DNA of 64,000 nt from Fratercula arctica. Lineage: Eukaryota; Chordata; Aves; Charadriiformes; Alcidae. Shown here piece after piece: positions 46,301-57,229 of the stretch. The stretch lies in the NCBI GenBank assembly GCA_947846985.1, contig CANTUZ010000001.1, positions 5,129,504-5,193,503 on the forward strand. Reading direction: 5' to 3'. The translations under genes were made by a program, and so were the position numbers. Every line of letters begins with the position of its first letter. Position 1 is the stretch's first letter. Under the pieces are notes generated by a model. The model was not told the origin of the DNA. It did no database searches and was given only the letters and a program-made list of their open reading frames with translations.

Positions 46301-47902
46301 TTCTTATCGGTCATGTTGCATAGAGTTATGCAAATGCCAGGACATTTGAAGCACAGCATTTACCAACTGTGAGAAACCAGTACAGACCTGAAGCTAATTT
46401 TTTCTCTGTATTTCTTCGTCATCCTGACAATAGCTTTTGGATGTGGGGTTTTCTTGGCCATGTCAAATAACTTAGAAAATGTAATTCTTAATAGTTTTGG
46501 AAGCGCCTTCAGTTTTTCAAAGCCCTGGATGTTAGACAACTTCATAGTGAGTGCTTTCAACAAGCCTCAACTTACTCTGGCAGTGATGAGATAATGAACA
46601 ATTTAAAGAAAATTAATGAGAAAATTAAAATTAACAGTCCAGAAAACTCTAAATGATGAGGGAAGAGCCTCTGATGAGTTAGAAATATTCAAGCTTTTTG
46701 AAGGATTTTGAGTATTTGTCTGTGAGTGTGTGTGTGTATAAAAATTCGTAACCTTGTTCATAATAACCATTATTACTTTGATAATCTTGAGAGTATACAG
46801 ACTCTATTCCACATACTGTCAATAACCTCTCTTCTGTTTATGGTTGCACACTGGAAATTACATTCATGCAGACACAGGAAAATTATTTATATTAACTGAA
46901 TGACTCCAACAATCTTTTATGTCTTTTGCAGAAGTAATTTTTTTTCATTTCTTGTCAATGACTGACTCATGTTCGAGCCTGGGCAGGTGTAAGACAGGGT
47001 CATTACATCCCTTCGCATGTGACTGAATGCTCTGAAAGAACCTCTTTAAAGAGACATAAGAGCGTCTTAAGAGACAAATCGTTATCTATCAAAATGCAGC
47101 TACTTCTGGAGTTGGACAGAGTGTCTAGAACAAACAGTGCTTGAGATTAGGATAAAAAGTCAAGAACAATATATGCTCGGTGGAAAAGAAATGCAGAAAC
47201 ACTGAAACAATGCAGGGAAATGTCATCTACATTCTCATTAACTTATTCCATCTATTGTCATCTGGACTTTACTGGAGAAAATGAGAAATATCCAGCATTT
47301 TGGTTCCCAAGTTGTATCTAGGAATGTCAGATGCAGAGGATCACAGAATGTAGATATAATAAGCCTAGTTTACAGCTCCCCTATCAACTTAATAACAGTA
47401 TGAACCGGGACGATGTCCAAGACTCAAATGCTCCTTGCAATTAAGCAATGAGTTACCAGCTCCTATAGAGGATGGCATGGATTGAATGTTATTGTTCTGG
47501 CGCTTTTAAAATAGATTTCTGACTCTAAAAGCCGCTCACAAACTAAAAAAAAAAAAAAAAAAAAAGGAAAAAAAAGAAAAAAGGTAATTATCAGGCAGCC
47601 CTAGCAGATGTTTGTGAAAACGTTTAGTTGCAATCCCAGCACTCAGATGGGGTTTGCCAACAATTGCTCAGAGGTTTAAGAATGCAGACTGAATCTGGAC
47701 TAAGTCACAGTATCTATGACTATGGAGGCAAATAATTCAAACGTGGTGTTTTCGTCTTGTTTCAACAAAAGGTAGTTTAACCTCCAGGAAGCTGAATGAC
47801 TGCAAATCTGCTACATGCTTTTTCCTTCCCCACCACCCCGTGTCTGCAAAATGAGACTGGATTTATGAATCCTTCCTTTTCTTCCCTGTAATCTGCACTC
47901 CT
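46301..47902. other. unique AT-rich DNA with A-rich simple repeat
   Basis: Contains a short TGTGTGTG string near 46724-46738 and the A-rich tract at 47545. No gene or transposon recognised. Confidence 0.5.
47545..47582. repeat. A-rich homopolymer tract
   Basis: A21 followed by GG, A8, G, A6. Simple repeat. Confidence 0.92.
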
Positions 47903-48045
47903 CGGGCCAGATCCTCAGCTAATTTGGCAGAGCACAAGGTATCCTGAGAGCCGTTGACTTAAAAAAGGTTCAGACTTGATTCTCTGGTTCTTTGCAAATG
48001 AGAAATCGTTTATATCGGTGCAAAGTGAGTTAAAATTGAACTAAA
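47903..48045. repeat. ancient sauropsid palindromic-type repeat fragment
   Basis: Starts 'cgggccagatcctcagcta', continues with 'gagagccgttgactt', and later 'tatatcggtgcaaagtga'. This follows the order of a palindromic repeat remembered from turtle and crocodilian DNA (GGGCCAGATCCTCAGCTGG, CTCCATTGACTTCAATGG, TACACTGGTGTAAA). The first 18 bases are an almost exact match. Family name unknown to me. Confidence 0.5.
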
Positions 48046-48234
48046 ACGCTCCTATATCAAACTGAACTTTTAATACCCACTCTGAACCTGGATTTTACTA
48101 ATATACAGCTAGTTAAAGTACAAGGTAATGAAAAGTCTGCTTCTATATGGGTTTTTTAGGTTCCAGCTGGTAGCACCAGAAGAATCCTTCAGAAGCTAGG
48201 CTGCTTCCTATTCAATATTAACTTTACACATGGG

Positions 48235-48297
48235 AAGCCTGATCATGTGCTATTAAAGTCAATAGGATTTTTATCATTGACTGTAATGAGCATGCCA
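48235..48297. repeat. short imperfect palindrome of the same repeat type
   Basis: 'aaagtcaataggatttttat' followed by 'cattgactgtaatgagca' holds AGTCAAT and ATTGACT as inverted arms. This matches the GTCAATGGGAGTTTTGCCATTGAC core common in sauropsid repeats. Short, so moderate confidence only. Confidence 0.4.
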
Positions 48298-48724
48298 TCA
48301 AGCTATATGCTTTCATCTCTCCCCTCCACTCTGCTTCTAAGTTTCCCATAATCCTCTTCAAATGGCTTTTCCCTGATTTTCGGTACTTCCTTTCCCTTCA
48401 AGTTTTCTGCCGTCAACGCCCCGCACGCGAAACCAACAGTTGAATAGGAACCGTCGCCATCCTGTGCTTTAAAATTGTAGCTGAAATATTTTTCCACGTT
48501 TCCAGGCAGAACTGGGCAGGTTGTGGAGCTCTCAGCAGAGCGCCTTTGGAGGCTTGGTTTTCGTTCAAATCAAATTGAAACGGGGTAAGAACATGAGTGA
48601 ACTAAGAGCAATCAAAACCAATATAACACAGCTGGAGAGGCCAGCTTGGCAAAATGCTGAATATCCTACGCTCTTGATGATTAAATGAACCATAAAGGTT
48701 TTTGGCATCTTGTAGCATTATGCT

Positions 48725-48855
48725 TTGAGGTCCTGATCTTGCAGAGGACTTCAGCTATGCCTAATTTTAAGCTCTTGCTTATATCCCAATGAGATCAACA
48801 GGGTTTGGCTCCAGATTCGTGCCATCTGACTACAAGCACTTAACTGAAGCAGAGA
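48725..48855. repeat. ancient sauropsid repeat fragment
   Basis: 'ttgaggtcctgatcttgcag', 'aggacttcagctatgcctaa', 'ttttaagctcttgcttatat', 'cccaatgagatcaacagggt' follow the remembered order CTGATCCTGCA, AGGACTTATGCACGTGCTTAA, CTTTAAGCACATGAGTA, CCCATTGAAGTCAATGGG. Third fragment of this general type within 1 kb. Confidence 0.45.
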
Positions 48856-50571
48856 AGATAGGAGCAGTGGTCCTTGGCTTCACCGGAGAAGGAGAGACAG
48901 CTCCAGGATGTTTTCCGTGTTTCTCATTAAAACTGTTGGAAGTGCTTTACGTGGTGTGAATACTTATGAAAAACAATGACGCTAAAAGGGCAAACCCAGA
49001 TGATCTCAAACAACATCTCAGGGGCCTTGAACAGAACTTTCCTCCCTCTACCGTTGTACAAGCATTAGATCCCAAAGCGTGTGCAGCCACTGTTACGTCA
49101 AGTACTCAGAAAGCTGGATCCCAGAATAAAGCACTGCAATATCAAGTTGCAACATACAAAGAGATGGTATAATTCTGGCATAAACCTGGTCAAAATTCTT
49201 TATAATTAAGGAGAAGAAATGTTTTGGCACAGAAACAGAAAAACTAGAAAACCAAGCATGCATGCAATCTCATTTTCTTGCAGGCTGTTCGTATCAGTGG
49301 AAGGAAATGATCTAATTAGTTTATGAACAGTGTTTGTCCCTGAAGATCACAGCCTGGACTTGGGGGAAAAAAGTTCGTCATGTTTTTCATATGCTAAGTC
49401 AGTTCTGGTATCTGTGAAATGAGTTATGCAAAGTAAAAATAATGCTTACAAAGTCTGATATCCACCCAAAACCTGGCTACGGTGGAGGAAATGAGGGCAA
49501 TCGGTTCCAAAGACTCTAAAAATAGTTTTGTTTCCAGGTTTGCATAGGGACTTGTATGGATGAAAAAGTAACTAGTCCCCTACAGCCCTTTTTTTGGTAT
49601 CCAGCAAATGATAAGACATACCTCTTTTTGGATGTTTATTCTTGGGGGGACCCAGCAGCTCAGTTCTGCGCTTTTAAATGGCCTCCATGTGCTCAAAAAG
49701 GGCAGCCAGAGGCCACATTTTTCTAGTTGTGTTGGAAGAAGCAGACTTGAAGTTTGACAAGAACATGAGAACCCAACATAAAGGGTGGACTTGTCTCTGG
49801 CTGCTTCTACATCTTGCTCTCTCTCGTATTTCTCAATAGATTTGTCTTTATCACTCAATTAATGCATCTAAATCCTCATTTCCTTATTTGTGCTACTCGG
49901 TGCTTCCAAAACATTTCTAGGAATGGAGATGACTAATGGGGTAACAACCACTCTGTCGCATCCTCTTTTAACCTTAACGGATAAGGCAACAGAATAATTT
50001 TCAAAGGTATGTAAAAACACCAGGGTTTTTTTTGTTTGTTTGTGTTTTTTTTATTTTTTTTTTTTTTCCTTTCTTATGGTTTTTGTTCTGGTTGTTCTAA
50101 CTGGAACTTGAGAATTGTTGTGGTGCAATTCCTGGGCCATCATGAATCATGGGTGATTCTTGTTCTCATTTCGGCTTTCTAGGATGCTTTGCAAGGAGAC
50201 TCTGTCTTAGGAACTTGTGCATATCCCTCTTTTGTGCTTTCTGCTCTCTTGATCTGCCTGTACCCTGAGAGCTCATGTTAGCAAAGGAGCAACTGGAATT
50301 TGTGGGGTGTGGAGGGCATGGGATTGCATTAAACAGGTTCAGGTTGTAAGGCCAAAGCTGGCATTGTGGAAATCACTGGAAGTGAGATGAGGCTTCACTA
50401 AATTCTGCAAGAACTGAAATTAAAGATGTTTGTGTTTCCCCTGATAAAATTAAGCAGCTGATCTCTGCCCTGTAGATGACAGGAGCTTGCCTAGTCCATT
50501 ATCACTTGAGCTGACATTTTACATAGTCAGACTTCAGCAAAATACCTTCCATGTTTTTCAGCCACTTATAC
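48856..50571. other. unique DNA, one weak SINE-like segment
   Basis: At 49398-49460 'cagttctggtatctgtgaaa' followed by 'aaaataatgcttacaaag' weakly resembles the MIR core (CAGTTTCCTCATCTGTAAA, ATAATAATACTTACC). A T-rich tract lies at 50025-50070. No gene recognised. Confidence 0.4.
50025..50070. repeat. T/G-rich simple repeat
   Basis: T8, then GTTTGTTTGTG, then T8, A and T14. Simple repeat. Confidence 0.9.
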
Positions 50572-50793
50572 TTTGTATTTATAATGACTTCTTTCATCCT
50601 AACTTTCAAAGCCTTAACAAACACTTGCATATTTAGTTTCACATCAGTTCTTTGGGTATTATTAGACCCAATTTAACGCTGAATAAAATGAAAAGTTCAA
50701 CCCAAGAGCATCTAGTAAGTCAGCTTCACAGCTTGGATGAGACGGTGGGAGTCCTGACTACTAGGCTGTTATTTTAACCACTAAACCACATTC
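50572..50793 (-). repeat. near full-length MIR-type tRNA-derived SINE, minus strand
   Basis: Read on the minus strand, all parts of an amniote MIR-like SINE follow in order. The tRNA head is 'gtggtttagtggttaaaat', with a perfect RNA polymerase III A-box pattern TGGTTTAGTGG (plus-strand 50778-50788). Next is 'tagtagtcaggactcccacc' where the B-box should be (degenerate). The core includes 'ctgacttactagatgctctt' and 'gttgaacttttcattttatt', then 'attgggtctaataatac'. The tail 'gtttgttaaggctttgaaag' and 'ttaggatgaaagaagtcatt' fits the GTAAAGCGCTTTGAGAT, GGATGAAAGGCGCTA tail. Length of about 220 bases fits the family. It is far diverged and surely inactive. Confidence 0.75.
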
Positions 50794-51582
50794 CCTTTTT
50801 TTGCCTTATGTCTTCTGGGAATCATCCATCAAATAACTTCCCTGCATTTCCTTTTATTGCTTCCCAGGTAATGTTTATTGCTTTGAAAGTAACTAATCAT
50901 TGGTTGGGCTGTGTTCAGATGCAATTAAAAGAATATTCCACCCCCACTCTTAAAATGCAGAGCATCTCTGAGATTCCTAATCATCTGAGTTTTATAACTC
51001 TGTTTTATTACTTTCCAAATATACAATGCTCATAAAAAAGGTAATTGGGTCTTTACAATAATGCCATTTCCTAATGTTCACCAATGAGGGAAAATTATCA
51101 TCATGTAGCAGAATATTATGTTTTAATTGTTTTGCTCTCTTATCCTGTGTCAAAAGTTTAGAGGGCAAACGCTAGGTATAAATACGAAGCCATCACTACT
51201 GAACAAAATGGTTGTCGGGGTGATGATAATTCTGTGAAGCGGGGAGCATCAGTGATGAAGGGCGGAAGATAAAGATATGGAGACTGAATAGCTTGAAATA
51301 GTAGAGAAAAAATACGAAATAGTGAGTGTTCAGATTAAAGTCTTATTAGATCGGAAAACTGAGCACCACGTTTTTGCCTTAGTTCTTAAACTACATAGTG
51401 CATGGCCAGGCAGCTCTGCCTAATGGAGGCATGTTGAAATCCTTTGGTTTGCTCTGTCCTGGAGTGGATGGAAAGTGGCTTCGATGGCCACCAAACAGGA
51501 GGAGAAACACACTGCAGCAGGGGTGGTAGGCTGGGTCCGGGAGTCAAATGGTGTAAGAAGCAGAACAGCAACACGTTTACTG

Positions 51583-51598
51583 AAAAAAAAAAAAAAAA
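51583..51598. repeat. A16 homopolymer
   Basis: Uninterrupted run of A. No element body recognised in front of it. Confidence 0.9.
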
Positions 51599-51728
51599 GC
51601 TACCATTTTTTGGTGTCAGGCTTCATACTCAATTGCTCGTATTTTTGGAGAAGCTGAAAGTAGGATTGAGCCTGTAAGGGCCCAAGTTGAGGCCGTTTTT
51701 AGAAATATAAAGCCCTAATGAAGCCCTG

Positions 51729-51838
51729 TTGCAGTTCCCCACGTGTGAGGTGGGGACAATAACCTCTTTCTCTGGCAAGCTTTGTAATTCCTTTAGGACG
51801 AGGATTGTTCCTTATCGTGAAATGAGCAGCGCTTTGCC
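51729..51838 (+). repeat. MIR-type SINE fragment, plus strand
   Basis: 'ttgcagttccccacgtgtga' and 'ggtggggacaataacctctt' match the MIR core CAGTTTCCCCATCTGTAAAATGGGGATAATAAC. Further right 'gaaatgagcagcgctttgcc' fits the AGCGCTTTG tail. The tRNA head is missing or unrecognisable. Confidence 0.65.
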
Positions 51839-52724
51839 CAGCAGGGCTCTGGCTTTTCATTGAATGTCTCGAATTTGCAACGACGTGAAAATACATAAAC
51901 TGAAAGGGAAGCAGTACTTGGGTAGATGAATTTCAAGCTACTCTCGAATTTCCCTTGTTCCTGTGTTCCTGTGCTGAATGCAGAGACATCCTTTCTGCCT
52001 GGGATAGTTTGCAATTAAAAAAAGCTCTCTGCTCTCCTGCACGGGAAGAAAGCCTTCAAATACGGCTCGTCTTTGATCCGTTCCCACCGCCGTGGCTCTC
52101 AGCCCTGTGAACTGGCAGGGTATTAAAACAGGGGCTGCAGGATGAAGAAGTGACCTGTGTGACACAGCTCTCCCTGGCACGTTACACGGGACACTGCAGG
52201 CGCTGGATGACACAGAAATGAAAGAGGAATGTGGGATTAAGAGGGATGTTCAAGGTCACCAACTCTGTCCCTCAAATATAAGAGGCAGCGTCCCATATAA
52301 GCCTGCTCACACCTGTCTTAAAACTAGTTATTTCCTTGTCTAATCTGACTGGGAAGGAATACCAGAATTAATTCTCTAAACAGTTAGAAATTTTCTAGTT
52401 TCCTGTCTAACTTTATTTTTGGCCTATTTATAGTCGGCTGTTCGTGTGCCAGCACCATCTTTCAGCTTAAAGACCTCTGCTCCCTCCCTGGTGTTTACCT
52501 GGCTGATGTATTTAGAGTCTGCAGCCGTATCCTTTCCCTGCCTTCCTCCTCCAGCCCTGGCTGTGAGACATGAAACCCAGACAGGCTTTGTAGTAACCCC
52601 AGGTTCCCCGGTGCCATAGCCATCCAAATTGCCATTTTTTTGGCAACGTTTTTCAGTTTTAATTCCTCTTTCTTGAACATGCTCGTCAGTATATGGGTGG
52701 GGGGAAGAAAAAAGGGTTAGAGTC

Positions 52725-52850
52725 AGTATTGCCATGAAGGAAATGAAAGTCCAGAGAGAAAAAGAGATTTGTGCATGGTGGCACAAGAAGTGGCTGAAGC
52801 AAGAGGAGAAATTGAGACCCCTGACGCCAAGCCTGCTACCTTTAAACACT
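52725..52850 (-). repeat. MIR-type SINE fragment, minus strand
   Basis: Read left to right on the plus strand it follows the reversed MIR order: 'ccatgaaggaaatgaaagtc' (CAGATGAGGAAACTGAGGC), 'cagagagaaaaagagatttg' (ACAGAGAGGTTAAGTGACTTG), 'catggtggcacaagaagtgg' (AAGGTCACACAGCTAGTAAGTGG), 'aattgagacccctgacgcc' (TTTGAACCCAGGCAGTC) and 'cctgctacctttaaacact' (CGTGCTCTTAACCACT). All five blocks are colinear without large gaps, so the call is firm despite strong divergence. Confidence 0.75.
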
Positions 52851-53989
52851 TTTATTCGTGGCGTACCTCCATCATAGCAAAAGGTTATTAAGGTGTGAGA
52901 CACTTGGATGTCGAAACCAGCATTTCACCCTGTGATCTTCTAAGTCTCATCCAATTTGCTCATGAAATGAAAATCTAGCAGGAAGTGTTTGATGGCTGTG
53001 CATATTAATACACCCTAAAACAAGAGCTTTCATTATCGTCTTCAGTGCTTGCTTTCCCTTTTGCCACTGGTGTAGTGTGAAGGTTACAGTTAAGGTCAAC
53101 CACAGTCCATGTTTATTGGTTTATTCCCAGATTTTGAGTTATTGATATTGAGCTTGTCCAGGAAATCAGTGCAGTGCAATGTAAGGCTAATCGATAGCTT
53201 GATGCTCTTTTTGCATATTAAAAAGATAACCTTATAGAGTAAAATAAATTTTTAAAAGAGAGCTTCAATGTCTTTCTGCTACCAAGCCAAAGCTTTACAA
53301 ACTCTTGGCCAGCTGTTTTCATTTATTTCTACACTGTCTTTTCCCTAAAGCTATCTTTAATGTCAAAGCAGGTTTCATTCTTTTCTCTTTTTTTTTTTTT
53401 TTTTTTTGTTTTTCCTTTGCTCCTGAATATGAAACAAATGCCCACTGTACAGATATTCAGATAGCTCTCCCACTTGGATTTGTTCCATGCATATTGCTAG
53501 AGCATCTTCCAGCTCGCTGGGTCACAAGTATGGAAACAGCATCATGGTATCAGCAGGGCCGTGACCTCTGGCTGAGGGCTGCTTCCCCCGACCGTCTCCC
53601 TGGTGGTCTCTGTTACTTGCCCTTTACTTAAGATTCACCTCAGCCTGATATATCACAGCCCCTGTTTTTCAGAAAACCCATAAATTCACCAAGACTTTGC
53701 TTTTTATGCTCCTACGTGCCCGCATTGCCTCCTGCGTGTGTGTTTGGTTGACGTGCAGCTCCCCTCCTTTTCCTGTCCTAATGTTGTTATAGGATATTGC
53801 CGTTTGCTAAGAAATGAAAGATGATATTTAAAAGGATGCTCGTACTAGCTTGACTGCTGTTGAATTTCAGAGTCGCTGGTACAAATGCTGAATTGTATTA
53901 CTTTCATGGTAACGGTCTCCCCAAAGGATTCTCCTCTTGCCTCAGATGCTCGGTCCCCGGTCAGTTCGGATCTGATTGCTCATCTGTTA
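52851..53989. other. unique DNA, no gene recognised
   Basis: Contains a T20 run at 53388-53407. A 108-codon plus-strand frame spanning that run (53305-53631) has no domain and is partly low-complexity. Confidence 0.5.
53388..53407. repeat. T20 homopolymer
   Basis: Uninterrupted run of T followed by GTTTTT. Confidence 0.92.
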
Positions 53990-54056
53990 GATGTAATAAT
54001 AGTATCGTGCTGTAGCTCTACGGTGCCTTTCATCTGATGTGTTTTACAGAGTCTGG
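53990..54056 (-). repeat. MIR/AmnSINE-type 3' tail fragment, minus strand
   Basis: 'atgtaataatagtatcgtg', 'ctgtagctctacggtgcct' and 'ttcatctgatgtgttttaca' match the reversed tail of the amniote SINE (AATAATACTTAGC, TAGCGCCTTTCATC, AAAGCGCTTTACA). The same tail is attached to a tRNA head in the copy at 50572-50793, which supports the assignment. Confidence 0.45.
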
Positions 54057-54162
54057 GCAGCTGTCGTAGAGAAGCAGGTGGGAAGCCGAGTGCTGAGGCT
54101 CTTTCTAAAGTAATTTCAGTTGACATGCATTTAGTGAACCCATCCTGCTGATAAAGAGGTAC

Positions 54163-54200
54163 AGTGTGTGTTATATATGTGTATATATATACACACACAG
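54163..54200. repeat. palindromic (TG)n-(TA)n-(CA)n microsatellite
   Basis: GTGTGTGT passes through TATATATGTGTATATATATA into CACACACA, so the block is nearly its own reverse complement and could form a hairpin or cruciform. Confidence 0.93.
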
Positions 54201-56837
54201 CTAATTAAAATGACAGCGCTGGCACCAGCGGCCAGCTGGGACAGATCTCTTTCCACAGCACCTTTCTTCATCAGCCCTCGATCCCCCAGCTGGTCGCCAG
54301 TCCCCGAGGTGCACCCACCATCGCTGACGTTTCAGGATGTGATTTTTGCAGTCTTGTGAACACTGAGGGCATCTGTCCACACACAACTTGGGGAATTTTG
54401 CCGTGTTTCATGAAGTTGCCATTTCTCTGTTCGCTTTGATGTACTGTCAGTGAACCAAGACCAGCCCATGGGAAGAATGATTCTGTTTGCCCAGAAAGAA
54501 GTCATAAATGTGGTGAATGCAATAGCTGTGTTACTGGAAACGTAAGAGAAGATGGTAACTGGAGCAAACAGGGGTGATCACATTTATCTGCAAATGACTG
54601 TGCTTTTGGAGGGTAGAGAATTGTCTCAGAGAAGTGTCCAGAGACTCTCTGGATGCATCTGCTTTGCTCAGCACAGCTGAACTTGGGACACCTCTGACTA
54701 CTGGGCCAACACACATATAAATGATGTAGCACAGTGTCCTCCCAAGGTATTATCTGAGATTTTCAAAGCAAAACTAACTGGTCTGGGCAATAGTTGTGAC
54801 TTACTCTGCAGAACTGCTCTGGTCGCACCAGAGTCATCTCATGGGTGCGGGATGCTGCAGCTCTCACTAGCCCAGGACCAAAGCCCCAAAAAGCATTTTC
54901 AAACCCAAAAAGCAAGGTGTTGTGCTGGAAGACAAATCCTGAAGCCTGATGAGCCAGAAGGAGAGTTCAGGTGAAACTGTGACAACTGCGACCAACTACA
55001 CTAGAAAGGAGGTTGGCTTTTTTCAAGTGCTGAAACTGTACCAGTACAGACCCTGGTATGGACACAGTGGTCTCCACGGACTGTGATTTCCCCTTCCCGT
55101 ACAGGAATAGGCTATATTTCACTGCTTTTGATCTGTTAGTAGGAACTGATTCTTGGAGAGCCGTTGCCTGTTACGATTTTGCAGTGATTCAGGTGTGAGT
55201 GGCTGAGATATGCAGGCCAGGGGGAAAGAGCAAGAGAAAGCGAGACCGGTGGTGACCTTGTCACATGCTGCATGGCAAATTCGTGTTTTCTAAAAATAGT
55301 ATCTTGTCTTTCCCATGGCACTAACTTGCGCTGCAGCTTCGGGTTTGCTTGTAAATCTCCTCTCGGTCACACACAAAACCACTTGATTCAAACGTGGCAA
55401 TGCAATAAATTTGAAGTGAGCTGCCCAGAAGTATATACAAGATGAAACTCAGAGCAGCATGACATACCAGCTGCTAACACTGACCGTTGTCTAGTGTGCC
55501 TCTCCAGTAATGCCTGTCCTCCAATACCTTCCCACGATTCCCTCCACATCCCCACAAAGTACAAAAAAATTCTTTTACCATTTCTTTAAGAATTTAGGGT
55601 GAAGCTCAGTGCTAAAAACCAAAACATTTGCCCCCCGTAGTCCTAAAGCCGTGCATGTAAGTTGACCACGGCAGCATGGGCACCGGGATTCAGGAGTTAT
55701 TTTACGGTAGTGCTGCTCTTCCTCCAGCCTGGCTACTTGCAGTTGAAATGCAGTTTTTCAGCGAAGGCAGATGCTAAGAGCGAAAGACCCTTCTGTTGTG
55801 CTTGTGGGGGTGACCAGCGTGACTATACATTCATGGAAACAGATGGAACAGTTTATACTACAGTACTCATGCATATTTGGTTTGTATTTGAACGCAGACT
55901 AACAGATGCAATGTGCTATTTTATTTTTTAGGAAATATATGATTAGATATGGTTAATTTGCAGAGGGTAACGAGCTACATGCCCTTATTAAAAAGTCATA
56001 TATTTATGTACATTTCTAGCAGAAACATCTTTCTCTTGAAAAAGGAAGCTCTCTGTTAAAAACAGAAACGTCGACCTCCTTGGATTTGTCTGCTGTATAC
56101 CTGCTCCTTCTTTTCAGCCATTGCTCTCTGGTGTTTATTAAGAAATCCAGAAAGGGAGATACTAAAGACTGAATTGTGATCCTTCAGAAATTTGCTCTCT
56201 GCAGCTGGTTAGCTAGTTTTTGGTTTTGTTTTGTTTTGTTTTGGTTTGTTTTTTTTTTTCAAATATATTTATCAAAATAATTTTATTTGTTCTTGAGAAC
56301 ATCTTCAGGAAAATTTCATTTCATTCTCACTATGCTGACAAAATCTTCAGCATCTTAAAGCTGGCTGATCTTGATATTTCAATCATCATGTGATAAAACA
56401 TTAAGTGAAATATTATTTGGTGGACATGTTCTTCAAGGCCGTCACTTACTTGGGCCTTAAGCAACTAACATGGTACTTTTGTTTTCATTAACAGCTACTT
56501 TGGAGTATGTTTTCTCTTCCTGTCAGTAAAAAAGACAGCTGATATACAGGTGCTTTTCCCCTGAATTTAATAAATCAGATTCACCATCTACCAGAAGCAG
56601 AAACCTTTTTTGTCAGTCTCATAAATTCAGTGGAATGACCGTGTTAGGGCTGTACACCATCATTGCTTGAGCGTTTCAGAGGGCTGGAGTCAGTAACGCA
56701 GGATCAGTTCCTATTCACTGAGGATCTCAGTGGAGCTTTGGGTAGATTCAGGGGACTGGGTGTCAGATCCCTGGACTCCAGTTCCAGTCTTGTCTATGGC
56801 AGAGCATGCAACATCAGGCAGATGATAGAATTAACAG
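54201..56837. other. unique DNA, no gene recognised
   Basis: No transposon or exon recognised, except the TTTTG repeat at 56219. Open frames are short and without domains. Confidence 0.5.
56219..56259. repeat. (TTTTG)n simple repeat
   Basis: TTTTG units followed by a T10 run. Similar to the tract at 35424. Confidence 0.92.
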
Positions 56838-57229
56838 GCTGAGAGGTTTGGGTTGTTCAGCCTGGAGAAGAGAAGGTTCCAGAGAGACCTCATAGCAGCC
56901 TTCCGGTAATTAAAGAACTACTACAAGAAAGCTGGAGGGATTTTTTTTTACAGGGGCGTATAGTGATAGAACGAGGAGTGATGGCTTCAAACTGGAAGAG
57001 GGGAGATTTAGATTAGATATTAGGAAGAAACTTTTCACTGTGAGGGGGGTGAGCCCCTGGCCCAGGTTGCCCAGAGAAGCTGTGGCTGCCCCATCCCTGG
57101 AGGTGTTCAAGGCCAGGCTGGACGGGGCTTGGAGCAGCCTGGTCTGGTGGGAGGTGTCCCTGCCCAGGGCAGGGGATTGGAACTGGATGGTCTTTAAGGT
57201 CCCTTCCAACACAAACCATTCTATGAATA
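56838..57229 (+). mobile_element. CR1 LINE 3' fragment, plus strand
   Basis: Begins at 'gctgagaggtttgggttgtt', continues 'cagcctggagaagagaagg', 'atattaggaagaaacttttc', 'ggcccaggttgcccagagaa', 'ccatccctggaggtgttcaa', 'ggccaggctggacggggctt' and ends 'aggtcccttccaacacaaac', 'cattctatga'. The 3' region ('tgtccctgcccagggcaggg') differs from the copies at 3001, 18441 and 36917, so this is another subfamily, shared with the copy at 63664. The coding part is broken by frame changes. Confidence 0.95.
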
